Counted from the stretch's first letter, positions 34,690 to 45,619 are shown. The stretch: DNA of 64,000 bases from Stenotrophomonas rhizophila (GCF_001704155.1 NZ_CP016294.1:3717501-3781500); one strand, 5' to 3'. Program-made: numbers and translations. The notes: generated by a model from the sequence alone, not told the origin.

Positions 34690-35301
34690 ATGCGCCTGCT
34701 GCCTGCCGTTGCCGTGCTGTCCCTGCTGCTGTCTGCCTGCGGGCAGGCACCTGCGCCCGCCGCTCCTGCAGCCGCCACGCCGCCGGTACCGGTCGCCAGC
34801 GATCCCGCGCAGGCGGTACTGGCCGCCAGCCAGCGCTTCGGGCAGCTGCGCAGCTTCCACGCCAGCCTGCACATGCAGGGGCCGCGCACGCTGGACGCCA
34901 GCATGGAATTCGTGGCGCCTGACCGCTACCGCCTGCAGACCGACGAGGGCGTGCAGACCATCATCGGCGACACGTTCTTCCTGCAGCGCGCCGGCGAAGT
35001 CCGCCAAGTGCCGGTGCCGCCGGGCCTGCTGGCGCAATGGCGCAGCCCGTTGCCGGCTGACGCCACCGCCGCCGAACTGCAGGTTGAAGCACTGGGCGAG
35101 GAGCGCGTGGATGGGCAGTCCGCCCGCCGCTACCGCGTGCGCCATGCCAGCGCCGCACCTGACGGCATGCTGTACTGGATCAACGCGGCCGGCCTTCCGG
35201 TGCGGATCGAACGCCAGGGCCAGACCCAGGGCAAAGCCTTCAAGGTCACGGTGGATTACAGCCGTTTCGACGACCCCACACTGCAGATCCCAGTGCCCTG
35301 A
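34690..35301 (+). CDS. LolA-like/DUF2092-like lipoprotein
   Basis: The 203-residue protein has a lipobox (LLLSAC at about 12-17), an Ala/Pro linker and a domain whose pattern (FHASLHMQGPRTLDASMEF, DRYRLQTDEG, TVDYSRFDDP) recalls the half-barrel of LolA/LolB-like proteins. It may bind a lipophilic ligand in the periplasm. The ATG at 34690 is chosen because it gives the signal peptide; an upstream start would add 20 residues. Confidence 0.72.
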   Translation: MRLLPAVAVLSLLLSACGQAPAPAAPAAATPPVPVASDPAQAVLAASQRFGQLRSFHASLHMQGPRTLDASMEFVAPDRYRLQTDEGVQTIIGDTFFLQRAGEVRQVPVPPGLLAQWRSPLPADATAAELQVEALGEERVDGQSARRYRVRHASAAPDGMLYWINAAGLPVRIERQGQTQGKAFKVTVDYSRFDDPTLQIPVP

Positions 35302-35417
35302 ACAGGCGACAAGTCCAAACCTCTCCTAAAGCACGGGCGGGAAAAGGAAAAACGGCGTGAAGGCATCCAGTATCATCACGCGTTGCTCCTCCCCCCTGTT
35401 GATCCGGAGAATCGTTG

Positions 35418-36194
35418 ATGTCCCTGCGCGTGACGTTGCTTGCTTCCCTGCTGCTCAGTGCCCCGGCCGCCTTTGCCCAGGACACCACCGACCTGGCCGC
35501 GATGACCTCGCCGTGGAGCGGCAGCGGCGGCGAACTCGGGTTTGCCTCCGCACGGGGCAACAGCAACACCGAAAGCGCCAACGGCCGGCTGCGCCTGCGC
35601 TATACCGATGACGACTGGGTGCACAGCATGGACCTGTTCGGCCTGCGCTCGCGTTCGGAATACACCGAAACCGCCGACGATGGCACCGTCACCAAGCGCA
35701 GCAACACCACCGCCAACCGCTACACCGGCAGCGCCGGCAGCGCGCTGCAGCTGGGCGAGCACCGCCAGATCACCGCCACGGTGCGTTATGAGCGCGACGA
35801 TTTCGCTACCTACGACCGCCAGAGTTCGTTCGGTCTGGGTTACGGCACCCGGCTGGTGGAAGGCGACCGTTTCTACATGGACGCGCAGATCGGCCCCGGT
35901 GTGCGCCGCACGCACAACACCGAAGACGATGAAACCCGTACCGGCCTGATCGGCCGCGGGCTGTTCGACGTGAAGTATTCGCTGACCCCCAATACCGACC
36001 TGATCAACACCCTGCTGGTGGAATCGGGCTCGTACAACACCTTCGGCCAGAACGATTTCGGCGTGTCGGTGAGCATGAACGAGCACCTGGCCCTGAAGGC
36101 GGCCTGGCAGGCGCGTTACAACAGCGACGTGGCCGAAGACAAGCGCAAGACCGACACCCTGACCACGATGAACGTGGTCTACAAATTCAAGTAA
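35418..36194 (+). CDS. DUF481 (YdiY-like) outer-membrane barrel protein
   Basis: The 258-residue protein has a signal peptide cleaved after AFA (residue 22) and a barrel made of alternating strands with many Asp, Asn, Thr and Arg, ending NVVYKFK. The GELGFASARGNSNTES opening is typical of DUF481. GGAGA precedes the ATG by 6 bases. Function in the family is poorly defined; salt or acid induction has been reported for YdiY. Confidence 0.85.
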   Translation: MSLRVTLLASLLLSAPAAFAQDTTDLAAMTSPWSGSGGELGFASARGNSNTESANGRLRLRYTDDDWVHSMDLFGLRSRSEYTETADDGTVTKRSNTTANRYTGSAGSALQLGEHRQITATVRYERDDFATYDRQSSFGLGYGTRLVEGDRFYMDAQIGPGVRRTHNTEDDETRTGLIGRGLFDVKYSLTPNTDLINTLLVESGSYNTFGQNDFGVSVSMNEHLALKAAWQARYNSDVAEDKRKTDTLTTMNVVYKFK

Positions 36195-36214
36195 TGGGGA
36201 CAACCGGGATCCGG

Positions 36215-36276
36215 GGTTGGTTCATCCCGATCCCAATGGGCCCGTAGCAATTCGTAGGTCCGGCCGTTGGCCGGAC
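36215..36276 (+). repeat. SMAG-like GTAG palindrome with conserved 5' extension (copy B)
   Basis: The core (36254-36276) is GTAG, GTCCGGCC, GTT loop, GGCCGGAC. The 39 bases before it match copy A at 15144-15204: over the 43 bases from GGTTG to GTAG only 5 differ. It lies between the converging DUF481 and hemC genes. Confidence 0.78.
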
Positions 36277-36289
36277 ACCGCGCGCAGCC

Positions 36290-37201
36290 TCAGACGGCGA
36301 TCAACTCGCCGGCGCCGCCGTCCAGCAGGCCCTGGGCCACCGCTTTTCCGAGCGCATCAGGGTCACTGCCCGGGCCCCGCGCTTCGGCGCGGATCAGCCG
36401 CCCGTCGGCCACGCCGCCGACCAGGCCCTGCAGGAACAGATTGTCGCCCTCCCACTGCGCGTAGCCGGCCACCGGCACGTGGCAGCTGCCGTGCAGCGCG
36501 CGGTTCATGGCGCGCTCGGCTTCCACGCAGGCGCGCGTACGCGCATCGTCGAGCGGGGCGAACAGCGCCATCACCCGCGCATCGTCGCCGTTGCATTCCA
36601 CCGTGACCGCGCCCTGCGCCGGCGCCGGCAACCAGTCCGGTGCAGCGAGCCGCGCCACGATGCGCGCGCCCAGCCCCAGCCGTTCCAGGCCCGCCACGGC
36701 CAGCACGATGGCGTCGTAGCCGCCGTTGTCGAGCTTGGCCAGGCGCGTGTTGACGTTGCCGCGCAGGTCCAGCAGTTCCAGGTCCGGGCGCAGCGCGCGC
36801 AGCTGGGCCTGGCGGCGCAGCGAGGAGGTGCCCACGCGCGCGCCGATCGGCAGCGCGTCCACCGAGGCGTACAGGTTGGAAATGAACCCGTCGGCCGGGT
36901 CGTGCCGGGCCAGCATCGCCGGCAGCGCGAACGGTGCGTCCAGTTCCATCGGCACGTCCTTGAGCGAGTGCACGGCGCAGTCCGCATCGCCCCGCAGCAT
37001 GGCCAGCTCCAGCTCCTTCAGGAACAGGCCCTTGCCGCCGATCGCGGCCAGCGAGCGGTCCAGCACTTCGTCGCCGCGGGTGCTCATCGGCACCAGCACC
37101 ACGTCCAGCCCGGGGTGGGCCAGGCGCAGGCGGTCGGCAACATGTTCGCTCTGCCACAGGGCAAGCGGGCTCTTTCGGGTGGCGATGCGCAGGCTGGTCA
37201 T
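36290..37201 (-). CDS. hemC: Hydroxymethylbilane synthase (porphobilinogen deaminase)
   Basis: The 303-residue enzyme joins four porphobilinogens on the way to haem. It has [13 protein letters not shown] (5-17), [19 protein letters not shown] (78-84) and Cys240 in [10 protein letters not shown], which holds the dipyrromethane cofactor. It lies 17 bases downstream of the algR-like gene, the same order as in Pseudomonas. hemD, which follows hemC there, is absent here. Confidence 0.96.
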   Translation of the reverse strand: MTSLRIATRKSPLALWQSEHVADRLRLAHPGLDVVLVPMSTRGDEVLDRSLAAIGGKGLFLKELELAMLRGDADCAVHSLKDVPMELDAPFALPAMLARHDPADGFISNLYASVDALPIGARVGTSSLRRQAQLRALRPDLELLDLRGNVNTRLAKLDNGGYDAIVLAVAGLERLGLGARIVARLAAPDWLPAPAQGAVTVECNGDDARVMALFAPLDDARTRACVEAERAMNRALHGSCHVPVAGYAQWEGDNLFLQGLVGGVADGRLIRAEARGPGSDPDALGKAVAQGLLDGGAGELIAV

Positions 37202-37218
37202 GCGCCCATTATCGCCGG

Positions 37219-37947
37219 TTACAGGTGCTTGAGGTCCTGCTTCAGGCTCGCCACGCAGCGCCGGCTGACCTCCAGCGGGGCCTTGCCATGGCGCAGCACG
37301 GCCTGGACCTGGCCTGCGCCATTTCGTCGCAGCTCCACCAGTTCGTGGCGGGCCACCAGGCAGTTGCGGTGGATGCGCACGAAACGGCTGGCAAATTCCT
37401 CTTCCAGCGACTTCAGCGACTCCTCGATGAGGTCCTCGCCGCGCGCATGGTGCACCACCACGTACTTTTCCTCGGCCTGCATGTAGTGGATGTCGTCGAT
37501 CGGGATCAGTCGCAGGCTGCCGCGCAGGCGCGCGCACAACAGCGTGCGTGCCTGCTGGCTGGGCGCGCTGGGCTGCCCGTTGCGGCCGGCCAGGAAAGTC
37601 CGGGCGCGTTCCAGCGCGGCAACCAGGCGTTCGCTGCGTACCGGCTTCATCAGGTAATCGATGGCCGCCGCTTCGAATGCGGACAGCGCGTGCGCATCGT
37701 AGGCGGTGCAGAACACCACCGCCGGGCGCGGATCGAAGGTGGCCAGGTGACGGGCGGCTTCCAGGCCGTCCAGCCCGGGCATGGCGATATCCAGCAGCAC
37801 CAGGTCCGGCTGCAGCTCCGCGCAGGCATGCAGCGCCTGCTCGCCATTCTCGGCTTCGGCCACCACCTCGACCCCGGGCTGTTCGGCCAGCAGGCTGCGC
37901 AGGCGCTCGCGGGCGAGCGGCTCGTCGTCGGCGATGACAACTCTCAA
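37219..37947 (-). CDS. algR: AlgR-like LytTR response regulator
   Basis: The 242-residue protein has a receiver domain (1-118, phospho-acceptor Asp53 in LLDIAMPG) and a LytTR DNA-binding domain (about 140-240, [15 protein letters not shown]). I place the start at a TTG (37947): GAGGAAG lies 5 bases upstream, it gives [10 protein letters not shown] as in other receivers, and it avoids a long overlap with the kinase gene. AlgR in Pseudomonas controls alginate, pili and virulence; the local synteny with hemC supports the same family. Confidence 0.88.
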   Translation of the reverse strand: MRVVIADDEPLARERLRSLLAEQPGVEVVAEAENGEQALHACAELQPDLVLLDIAMPGLDGLEAARHLATFDPRPAVVFCTAYDAHALSAFEAAAIDYLMKPVRSERLVAALERARTFLAGRNGQPSAPSQQARTLLCARLRGSLRLIPIDDIHYMQAEEKYVVVHHARGEDLIEESLKSLEEEFASRFVRIHRNCLVARHELVELRRNGAGQVQAVLRHGKAPLEVSRRCVASLKQDLKHL

Positions 37948-37957
37948 GCAGGCTTCC

Positions 37958-39004
37958 TCACTGAACAGGCACGAAGATGTCGCAGGCATAGTAGCCGTCG
38001 TTCCATGCCCCCGTCATCCGTGCAGCCGGGCCGAACCGCCAGGCCAGGCGGTGTGCGATGTTGCGCTGCGCATGCCCGGCGCCCTGCATGAGCGGCAGCG
38101 CACGCACGTCCGGATCGGGTGCGGGGTTCTGGATGCGGATGTGCAGCTGCGCCCCTTCGAAGGACAGCGCAATGACGATGGTGCCGCCAGCCGGCAGCCG
38201 CGAAATGCCATGCAGCACCGCGTTTTCCACCAGCGGCTGCAGCACCAGGCGCGGCATCGGCAGGGTCCAGGGCAAGCCGTCTGCGCGTTGCCATTCCACC
38301 TGCAGGCGCTCCCCCAGCCGCAGCGATTCGATCGACAGGTAGGCTTCGGCCAGTTCGCACTCGGCCTGCAGGGTGGAGTCGCCCTCGCCCGCCCCCAGCG
38401 CGGCACGGAACAGGTCGGACAGATCCAGCACCGCGCGCTCGGCCACTTCCGGATCACGCCGCACCAGGCTGGCGATGAGATTCATGCTGTTGAACAGGAA
38501 ATGCGGGCGGATCCGCGCCTGCAGCGCATCGGCCTGCGCGCGTGCGTTGGCCACGGTCTGCGCGCTCCAGCGATCGCTCACGTAGAAGTAGCGCAACGCC
38601 AGTGCCACGATCAGCGCGGTGACCGTGGCGCAGCCCAGGGTGAACCGCCAGAAGCCGACATCCCCGGCGAAACCGCGCGCATCCAGCACCGCATACAGCG
38701 CGTGCACGATGCCCGTGCAGGCGGCAGCGATCAGGGCGGCCATGGCTACTGCCAGCGCCGAACCCAACGCTTCCGGGAGCCGCGACAAGGTCGCCCGCGC
38801 CGCGCACAGACTCACCGTGACCGCCAATGCCAGCCACAACGCCAGGCCGCTGGCCGACAGGAAATCCGCCACGCTCCATTGCCGGCTGCCGTCGGGCGAC
38901 AGCGCCACCACCACCACCACCAGCTCTGCCAGGCCGAGCATCGCGCCCAGCCGCGGCAGGCGGCACAGCTCGGGCAACCACAGCTGCTGGCGCGGGTCGT
39001 TCAT
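37958..39004 (-). CDS. algZ: AlgZ/FimS-like LytS-family sensor histidine kinase
   Basis: The 348-residue protein has four membrane segments (about 17-36, 50-68, 80-103, 120-140) and a His_kinase domain of the LytS type with His168 in IRPHFLFNSMNL, then the ATPase N box PLVENAVLHG. The G boxes are compact, as in this family. It is 10 bases upstream of the regulator gene. The call to algZ rests on domain type and on the algR-hemC neighbourhood. Confidence 0.88.
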   Translation of the reverse strand: MNDPRQQLWLPELCRLPRLGAMLGLAELVVVVVALSPDGSRQWSVADFLSASGLALWLALAVTVSLCAARATLSRLPEALGSALAVAMAALIAAACTGIVHALYAVLDARGFAGDVGFWRFTLGCATVTALIVALALRYFYVSDRWSAQTVANARAQADALQARIRPHFLFNSMNLIASLVRRDPEVAERAVLDLSDLFRAALGAGEGDSTLQAECELAEAYLSIESLRLGERLQVEWQRADGLPWTLPMPRLVLQPLVENAVLHGISRLPAGGTIVIALSFEGAQLHIRIQNPAPDPDVRALPLMQGAGHAQRNIAHRLAWRFGPAARMTGAWNDGYYACDIFVPVQ

Positions 39005-39007
39005 GGC

Positions 39008-39685
39008 TCAGGCGGCGGCGAAGCGTGCGTCCAGCCAGTCGCCCAGCGCCTGCAGTTCTTCGGCGCAGACCTGGTGGGCCATGGAATAGGAATGCCACTC
39101 CAGCGGGAAGCCGGCTGCCGTGAGCCGCTGGGCGGTGTCGGCAGCGATCACCTGCGGGATCACCGGATCCTGCGCGCCATGGGCCATGAACACCGGCGGC
39201 CGGGCGCCATCGGCAATGGCGGCCTTGATGGCCGCTTCCGGATCCGGCAGGTAGGTGGACAGCGCGATCAGCCCGGCGATGGCACGGGTCGAGCGCAGTG
39301 CGGCGCTGAGGATGATCGCCCCGCCCTGCGAGAAGCCGGCGAGCAGGATGCGCTCGACTGGAATGCCGCGCGCGACCTCCGCATCGATCAGGGCATCCAG
39401 CGCGCGTACCGAGGCATCCACACCGGAAGCATCGGCGCGCGAGCGGAAGTCCATGCTGACGATGTCATACCAGGCGCGCATGGGCACGCCGTTGTTGATG
39501 GTGATCGGCTGCATCGGGGCATGCGGAAACACGAAGCGGATCGCCGGCCAGTGCGGACGCAGCAGCTCGGGCACGATCGGGGCGAAATCATGGCCGTCCG
39601 CGCCCAGGCCGTGCAGCCAGAGCACGGACCATTGCGGGTTGGCGGCGGTTTCGTTGACTACGGTTTCCAGCGCTTGCGACATCAT
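39008..39685 (-). CDS. Carboxylesterase/phospholipase of the YpfH/EstB type
   Basis: The 225-residue alpha/beta hydrolase has the oxyanion region LHGLGADGHDF, nucleophile Ser119 in GFSQGG, Asp173 in HGAQDPVIP and His204 in MAHQVC. This is the small carboxylesterase family acting on short-chain esters or lysophospholipids. It ends 3 bases before the algZ-like kinase gene starts, so these four genes down to hemC are probably one transcript. Two adjacent ATGs allow a start one codon later. Confidence 0.9.
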   Translation of the reverse strand: MMSQALETVVNETAANPQWSVLWLHGLGADGHDFAPIVPELLRPHWPAIRFVFPHAPMQPITINNGVPMRAWYDIVSMDFRSRADASGVDASVRALDALIDAEVARGIPVERILLAGFSQGGAIILSAALRSTRAIAGLIALSTYLPDPEAAIKAAIADGARPPVFMAHGAQDPVIPQVIAADTAQRLTAAGFPLEWHSYSMAHQVCAEELQALGDWLDARFAAA

Positions 39686-39725
39686 GCGGCTCCAGTTCGT
39701 TCTGGCCGCATTATGGGGCCAGATG

Positions 39726-41630
39726 TCAGGGGGCGGCGCGTTGGGCAGCGGCGCGGCGCAGTTCGGCGGCGCGCTGCAGGATGGTCGGCGGGGTGGTCTC
39801 TTCCGGGATTTCCATCAGGCGCAGGCGGTGCAGCAGGTCGCCGGCGCGGCGCCCGGAAGTCAACGCGACCACCGGAATGGCCAGCACCATGCCCACCACC
39901 ACCGGCGCCATCCAGGCGGCCAGCGCCGGCGATACCGCATAGGCCAGCACGCCCATGAACAACCCGAACACGCTCAGGCCACCGTAGCCCTTGATCAGCG
40001 CCGGCCAGGAAATGCCGCCGTCGTCGCGCTGCTGTGCATCCCAGCCCGAATCCTTGCCGGCCAGCACTTCGGCCACGCCGCGCGACTGCACGTACATCAC
40101 CACCGGCGCCATCAGCGCGGCCAGCACGGTTTCCAGCAGCATCGACACGAATGCGCGGATGCCCCCGCCGCAACCGCGGCGCTCGGCCGGGTCGATCAAC
40201 ATCGCGATGTAGCCCAGCACCTTGGGCAGCAACAGCACCGCCATGGTGATGGCGAACATGCGGATCACCTGGGTTTCATCCTGCTGGCGCCAGTACAGGC
40301 CCGGCGACATGTGCAGCACTTCGCTGAAATCGATACCGCCCTGGAACAGCGGGATGGCAATGCCGATCAGCATCAGCATCGCCCACATCGGCGCGGTGAA
40401 GTAATGGCCGATGCCGATCATCATGTGCATGCGGCTGACCCAGTGCAGGCCACGCGAACCCACCACCTTGGCGTGCTGCAGGTTGCCCTGGCACCAGCGG
40501 CGGTCGCGCACCAGCATGTCGGTCAGGGTCGGCGGACCTTCTTCATAGCTGCCCTTGAGGTAGGGCACCATATGGGTGGCCCAGCCACCGCGACGCATCA
40601 ACGCCGCCTCGACGAAATCGTGGCTCAGTACGTGGCCACCAAACGGCTGCCGGCCCGGCAACGGCGGCAGGCCGGCGTTCTCGGCAAAGGCCTCGGTACG
40701 GATCACCGCGTTATGGCCCCAGTAATTGCTTTCCGCGCCGTGCCACCAGGCCACGCCGCGCCCGATCACCGGGCCGTACACGCGTCCGCCAAACTGCTGC
40801 ATACGCGCGAACAGGGTGCGGCCACCAATCACCGCCGGCAGGGTCTGGATCAGGCCCACGTCCGGGTTGTGCTCCATGCCCGCCACCAGCCGCACGATGG
40901 TGTCGCCGGTCATCAGGCTGTCGGCGTCCAGGATCAGCATCTGCGGGTAACCGCCGCCAAAACGGCGCACCCAGTCGGCGATGTTGCCGGCCTTGCGCCC
41001 GCTGTTGTCGCCACGGCGCCGGTAGAACAGGCGATCATGCCCACCGACCGCGTCGCACAGCTCGGCGAACGCCTGTTCCTCGGCCGCACCGATGTCCTCG
41101 CGCCGGGTATCGCTGAGCACGAAGAAATCGAACTGCTCCAGTTGCCCGGTAGCGGCCACCGACTCATAGATGGCCTGCAGGCCGGCCAGCAGGCGGCGCG
41201 GATCTTCGTTGTAGGTCGGCATCAGCAGCGCGGTGCGGGTATGCACCTGCGGCAGCGGCTGGTCCGGGTCGATGCCCAGCTTGTAGCCACGGTCGAACAC
41301 GGCGGTGAGGAACCCGGCCAGGGCACCGGCAAAGGACAGCGCGATCCAGGCGAACAACGCTACGAACAGCACCAGCAGGCAGCCTTCCAGTACGGTGATG
41401 CCATTGGTAGCCAGCACCTTCCACATCATGTGGGTGGCGGCCACGGTCATGGCCGCCGTGCCGCCGAAGATGTAGAAGCGGCGCAGCGCGATCATGCGCG
41501 GCGCGGTGCGCTGGCGCGGCGTCAGCAGGCGGCCGTGGGTAAAGGTCTGTTCGGGCATGCCCATCGGGCTTTCGACGGGCAGCACCGGGCGGCCGGCATC
41601 GATCACGGCGTTGACGGTCTGCACACTCAT
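39726..41630 (-). CDS. opgH: Osmoregulated periplasmic glucan glucosyltransferase
   Basis: The 634-residue membrane glycosyltransferase polymerises the beta-glucan backbone from UDP-glucose. It has two N-terminal membrane segments (about 50-70, 82-108), a cytoplasmic GT2 domain (MPTYNEDP at 137-144, DADS at 235-238, RDRRWCQGN at 375-383) and several C-terminal segments. In plant-associated relatives this gene is known as hrpM. opgG, its usual partner, is not in the window. It is shorter than the E. coli protein, mainly at the N-terminus. Confidence 0.94.
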   Translation of the reverse strand: MSVQTVNAVIDAGRPVLPVESPMGMPEQTFTHGRLLTPRQRTAPRMIALRRFYIFGGTAAMTVAATHMMWKVLATNGITVLEGCLLVLFVALFAWIALSFAGALAGFLTAVFDRGYKLGIDPDQPLPQVHTRTALLMPTYNEDPRRLLAGLQAIYESVAATGQLEQFDFFVLSDTRREDIGAAEEQAFAELCDAVGGHDRLFYRRRGDNSGRKAGNIADWVRRFGGGYPQMLILDADSLMTGDTIVRLVAGMEHNPDVGLIQTLPAVIGGRTLFARMQQFGGRVYGPVIGRGVAWWHGAESNYWGHNAVIRTEAFAENAGLPPLPGRQPFGGHVLSHDFVEAALMRRGGWATHMVPYLKGSYEEGPPTLTDMLVRDRRWCQGNLQHAKVVGSRGLHWVSRMHMMIGIGHYFTAPMWAMLMLIGIAIPLFQGGIDFSEVLHMSPGLYWRQQDETQVIRMFAITMAVLLLPKVLGYIAMLIDPAERRGCGGGIRAFVSMLLETVLAALMAPVVMYVQSRGVAEVLAGKDSGWDAQQRDDGGISWPALIKGYGGLSVFGLFMGVLAYAVSPALAAWMAPVVVGMVLAIPVVALTSGRRAGDLLHRLRLMEIPEETTPPTILQRAAELRRAAAQRAAP

Positions 41631-42030
41631 GCGCGGCTACCCTGCGTGCGCTTCCCGCCAGTGCTGCCCTGTCCTGCAGCGGCGTGGCCGTGGCCGGCGC
41701 CCTGCTGATGTCTGTGACTACCGGAACCCACGAACTCTCCAACGGCACTGAGGCGAAAAATGCGGCCCAGCATAGGGGGCCAAATGTAAGCCGCGCGCGA
41801 AGGGGCTTTCGGGGTATTTCTCCCCATTCAGCAAACTTGCGCAAGCCCTCGAACGGGCTGATTGCGACAAACGGCTGCAGGCCTTGTGCCGTAAGACTTT
41901 CCCTATTCAGGGCGTAGGGTAACCCCTGGCAGAAGGCGCCTCAGGGGCGCCTGGGCAGGAAGGCCGGGGACAGACGCACCCGGCTTGGAACTGCGCAGAC
42001 CGGCGCTCAACCGGGGGGCATGAACCCGCT
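41631..42030. other. Gene-free region upstream of opgH
   Basis: No frame here has coding character. It should contain the opgH leader and promoter on the minus strand; a CTTGCGCAAG palindrome lies at about 41837 but I found no clear -35/-10 pair. A hairpin with arms AGGCGCC/GGCGCCT (41934-41952) stands downstream of the small gene at 42031 and may end its transcript. Confidence 0.4.
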
Positions 42031-42210
42031 TCAGGCCGGGGTGGCGTCCACGGCCACATCGCTCTCCACCGGCAGGCGCGCCAGCGCGCGCGAACCGACA
42101 TGGGAAAACTGCAGCTGTGCCAGCAGATGCTGCGCCTGGGTGGCAACCGGGCACGGCAGGATGCGCGGGCCGGCTTCAGGACGCTCAGGGGACATCACAA
42201 CACTCGACAT
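42031..42210 (-). CDS. Small hypothetical protein, 59 residues
   Basis: I do not recognise this protein. The reading frame uses the preferred codons of the genome (CTG, CAG, GTG, GCC dominate) and a GAGAG lies about 7 bases before the ATG, so it is probably real. The sequence has one Cys (ILPCPV), a central hydrophobic helix (AQHLLAQLQF) and an acidic C-terminus. No signal peptide or membrane segment is evident. Confidence 0.55.
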   Translation of the reverse strand: MSSVVMSPERPEAGPRILPCPVATQAQHLLAQLQFSHVGSRALARLPVESDVAVDATPA

Positions 42211-42406
42211 GGTCTGACTCTCGATCGCTTCCAATACACCCGCGCGGCACCCATGCCGCGAGGAATGCGAACCCTATATGAATTTGTGGACGAATGTGTG
42301 ACGTCGCCTACGCCGGAATGCGTCAGCACTGATGCGCGCCCGAAAACTGGCGCTTTTCAATAGTCAGCGACTATCATGTAACCGTTTTCAACATCATAAA
42401 GTGGAT

Positions 42407-42796
42407 ATGGATTCCAACATCGCGTCATCCTTCAGCCCCAAGTGGCAGTTCCGGTTCGACTTCTTCAATGCCCACGGGGCGCCAAACTCGCCGGCCTTCA
42501 AGGCCGCCTACAAGGCGCTGCCGTTCGGGCAGAAGGTCAAGGTCAACTTCAACTTCTTCGCCCTGTTCTTCGGCTGCATCTACCTCTTCATCCTGGGCAT
42601 GTGGCGCAAGGCCCTGACGATCCTGGGCCTGACCCTGGTGCTCGGCGTGGTGCTGGCATTCCTGCCCGACCCGATCGGCCGTGGCATCGCGATTGCGTGG
42701 TCGCTGTTCATTGCGCTCACCACCAACTACAACTACTACCTGGAAAAGGTGAAGGGCGACACCAGCTGGAATCCCTTCCAGGGCATGCGCTGGTAA
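42407..42796 (+). CDS. DUF2628-type small membrane protein
   Basis: The 130-residue protein has a soluble N-terminus with many aromatic residues (WQFRFDFFNAHG; FKAAYKALPFGQK) and two membrane segments (about 48-65 and 68-95) before a short C-terminus rich in Tyr and Trp. The pattern resembles DUF2628. The ATG at 42407 is taken; a GTG lies two codons earlier. Function is unknown. Confidence 0.7.
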   Translation: MDSNIASSFSPKWQFRFDFFNAHGAPNSPAFKAAYKALPFGQKVKVNFNFFALFFGCIYLFILGMWRKALTILGLTLVLGVVLAFLPDPIGRGIAIAWSLFIALTTNYNYYLEKVKGDTSWNPFQGMRW

Positions 42797-42820
42797 ACCC
42801 CCGCAGCTCGCCTCACCTGA

Positions 42821-42848
42821 AAAGCCCGGTCGATTGACCGGGCTTTTT
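42821..42848. terminator. Bidirectional intrinsic terminator
   Basis: Perfect 11-base arms (AAAGCCCGGTC at 42821-42831, GACCGGGCTTT at 42836-42846) around GATT, with A and T runs on either side. It serves the DUF2628 gene and the chemoreceptor gene, whose stop is 6 bases away. Confidence 0.88.
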
Positions 42849-42853
42849 GCTGC

Positions 42854-45451
42854 TCAGAAGGTTTCCCATTCGGTCTCGACCGCTGCCGCTGCTGCACGCA
42901 TCGGGGCCCGCTTCTGGCCGACGGCCTTGCGCGGTGCCGCAGGCGCTGCGGCCGGCGCAGCCGCGCCGGTGCGGAAGATCGCCACGGCCTTGCCCAGGTG
43001 CTGGGCCTGCTCTTCCATCGCCCGCGCCGCCGCGGTGGCTTCTTCCACCAGCGCCGCATTCTGCTGGGTGGTTTCGTCCATCTGGGTGATGGTCTGGTTG
43101 ACCTGCTCGATGCCGGCGGACTGCTCCTTCGAGGCGGCGGAAATCTCGGCCATGATGTCGTTGACCCGGCGCACGCCGGTAACGATCTCTTCCATGGTGC
43201 GCCCGGCGGTCTGCACCAGCGCCGAGCCTTCGGCGACCTGCTCCACCGAATCGTCGATCAACTGCTTGATCTCCTTGGCCGCACCGGCCGAGCGCTGCGC
43301 CAGCGCGCGCACTTCCGAGGCCACCACCGCAAAGCCGCGGCCCTGCTCACCGGCGCGCGCCGCTTCCACGGCGGCGTTGAGCGCCAGGATGTTGGTCTGG
43401 AAGGCGATCCCATCGATCACCGAGATGATCTCGGCGATGCGCTTGGACGCGGCCTCGATTCCGGCCATGGTGGTCACCACCTGGCCCACCACCTGCCCGC
43501 CCTGTTCGGCCACGTTGGCAGCACCGGCCGCCAGCTGGTTGGCCTGTACGGCGTGGTCGGCGTTCTGGCGCACGGTGGAGGTCAGTTCCTCCATCGACGC
43601 GGCGGTTTCCTCCAGGCTCGCGGCCTGCTGTTCGGTACGGCGCGACAGATCGCTGTTGCCCGAGGCGATTTCGCCCGCCGCCAGGTTGATGCTGTCGGTC
43701 GCCTGCTGGATACGACCGACGATGTCGGTCAGCTGGGTCACGGTGGTATCGGCATCGTCGCGCATCTGCGCGAACACGCCGTGGAACTGGCCGTGCATGC
43801 GTGCGGTGAGGTCGCCGGCGGCGATCGCGCGCAGCAGCGCGGAGATCTGCTGCAGGTTGTCGTCGCTCACCTGCATCATGGTGTTGAGGTTTTCGACCAT
43901 GGCGCGGAAGTCGTGGTCGAAGCGCACCCCATCGCCGCGCTGGCTGAAGTCGCCGCGCGCGGCGGCACCGGCCAGGTCGCGGATCTGGGTATTGATCGCG
44001 CGCAGGTTGGCCTTGGTGGTGTCCATTGCATCGGTGAACACGGCCTGGTCGCCGGGCAGGCGGTCCATGTCCTGCGACAGATCGCCTACCGCATAGCGCT
44101 GCATTACCTCGACCAGGCGACGGGTGACGGCAATGTTGGCGCCCACCAGCTGGTTGGTGTCTTCGACCATGCGCCCGTACGCGCCCGGGAAGGCCTGCGC
44201 ATCCATCCGGTAGCCGAGTTCGCCGGCTTCATGGCGTTGCGCCATCTCGCCCTGCGCGGCCATCACCGCGCGCAGCTGGCCGCGCATGCGCTGCATGGAC
44301 TCCAACAGGCGGCCAACCTCGTCGTCGCGTGGCGACGGCAGCGGGGTGTCCAGGCGGCCTTCGGCCACATCCGCCGAGAGCCGCACGGCATCGGCAAGCG
44401 GGCGGATCGCCTGGCGGCGCAGCAGCACGTATACGCTGGCGCTGAGCACCAGTGCCGCGCCCAGGCCAACGCCGAGGATGATCCACAGCAGCGAGCGCGC
44501 CTGTTCGGTGATCAGCGCATACGGCACGATCACGCCCAGCGCGAACCGCTCTTGGCTGCCACCGATGCGCAGCGGCACATACGCTTTCACGTTGCCTGCG
44601 GCATCCGGAGTGAACGCCTCGAAGCGCTGGTCACGCGCCACGGCTGCAAGGACCTGCGCAGTGACGGCATCGTCGCGGCGCTGGCCGATCTGCTTGGCAT
44701 CCTGCGCGGCCAGCACGATGCCGCCGGGCGAGATGAGTTCGACATGGCCCTGCCCCATCGGGCGCAGCGCCGCCAGACGCTCCTGCAGTGCAGCCAGGCC
44801 GAAGTCCACGGTGACCGCGCCCAGGAACTGTCCGTTGTCGAGCACCGGGGTCGACAGCGTGGTCATCAGCACCTGCCTGCCGCCGATCTCATAACGGTAC
44901 GGCTCGCTCACGGCCTGCCGCTTGAGCTCACGCGGGCGCAGGTACCAGTCACCATCGCCGGGGACGTCATAGCCCTTGAGTACATCCTGCACCGGCGCGC
45001 CGTCCTGCCAGGCCCAGTAGCTCATGAAGCGGCCGGTGGCATCGTGGGCTTCGGCACCGACGAAGTCGGCGTCCCTGCCATCGAAGGCCTGCGGTTCCCA
45101 CAGCGTGCCCAGGCCCACCCATTCCGGGTGCGATTGCAGCTGCTGGTGCAGCACCTGTGCGGCAGTCGCGCGCGACAGGGTGGCAGCGCGGTGCTGCACC
45201 ACCAGGCTGTCGGCCAGTGCCTGGCTGGTGGAAAACGCGGCGGCCAGGTCGGCACCGACCCGGCGCGATTCGGCCTCGGCCTGGCTTTCCATGGTCCGCC
45301 GCGACGATTCGAGCAGCGCCTGGCTGGCTTCGCGGTAACTGAGGGCGGCGGTCACGCCGAAGCAGAGCATGGCGATCAGCGCGGTTCCGAGCATCAGCCG
45401 GTTGGCGATGCTGCCGGGACGCTTGGAAGCGGACGGGCGGGACGTGGACAT
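42854..45451 (-). CDS. Methyl-accepting chemotaxis protein with poly-HAMP and CheR/CheB tether
   Basis: The 865-residue receptor has an N-terminal membrane segment (about 18-40), a periplasmic dCache-type sensor (about 50-320, [25 protein letters not shown]), a second membrane segment (about 333-356), a HAMP domain, and three further HAMP-like repeats (GDLSQDM, GDFSQRG, GDLTARM). The signalling domain includes the conserved tip [20 protein letters not shown]. It ends in EWETF, closely matching the NWETF pentapeptide that docks CheR and CheB in E. coli Tar and Tsr. The ligand is unknown. It is a single gene, away from any che cluster. Confidence 0.93.
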   Translation of the reverse strand: MSTSRPSASKRPGSIANRLMLGTALIAMLCFGVTAALSYREASQALLESSRRTMESQAEAESRRVGADLAAAFSTSQALADSLVVQHRAATLSRATAAQVLHQQLQSHPEWVGLGTLWEPQAFDGRDADFVGAEAHDATGRFMSYWAWQDGAPVQDVLKGYDVPGDGDWYLRPRELKRQAVSEPYRYEIGGRQVLMTTLSTPVLDNGQFLGAVTVDFGLAALQERLAALRPMGQGHVELISPGGIVLAAQDAKQIGQRRDDAVTAQVLAAVARDQRFEAFTPDAAGNVKAYVPLRIGGSQERFALGVIVPYALITEQARSLLWIILGVGLGAALVLSASVYVLLRRQAIRPLADAVRLSADVAEGRLDTPLPSPRDDEVGRLLESMQRMRGQLRAVMAAQGEMAQRHEAGELGYRMDAQAFPGAYGRMVEDTNQLVGANIAVTRRLVEVMQRYAVGDLSQDMDRLPGDQAVFTDAMDTTKANLRAINTQIRDLAGAAARGDFSQRGDGVRFDHDFRAMVENLNTMMQVSDDNLQQISALLRAIAAGDLTARMHGQFHGVFAQMRDDADTTVTQLTDIVGRIQQATDSINLAAGEIASGNSDLSRRTEQQAASLEETAASMEELTSTVRQNADHAVQANQLAAGAANVAEQGGQVVGQVVTTMAGIEAASKRIAEIISVIDGIAFQTNILALNAAVEAARAGEQGRGFAVVASEVRALAQRSAGAAKEIKQLIDDSVEQVAEGSALVQTAGRTMEEIVTGVRRVNDIMAEISAASKEQSAGIEQVNQTITQMDETTQQNAALVEEATAAARAMEEQAQHLGKAVAIFRTGAAAPAAAPAAPRKAVGQKRAPMRAAAAAVETEWETF

Positions 45452-45619
45452 GGGGGTGTTCCAGGCAGGAGTACAGAACAGCGCGCGCCCGAGGGCACCG
45501 CTACTACGTCACGCAGTCCATTGCGGCCCGCCCGGCACGGTGCAACGCACATGCAGGTCGGGTCATACGCTGGTAGCGGCCCTGTGCTGGAGATGTTGAG
45601 CGCCGGATCCTGACCGGGT

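Noticed and set aside
42998..45613. Open frame of 871 codons opposite the chemoreceptor gene
   Set aside because: The minus-strand frame encodes clear HAMP and MCP domains; the plus frame has no domain.
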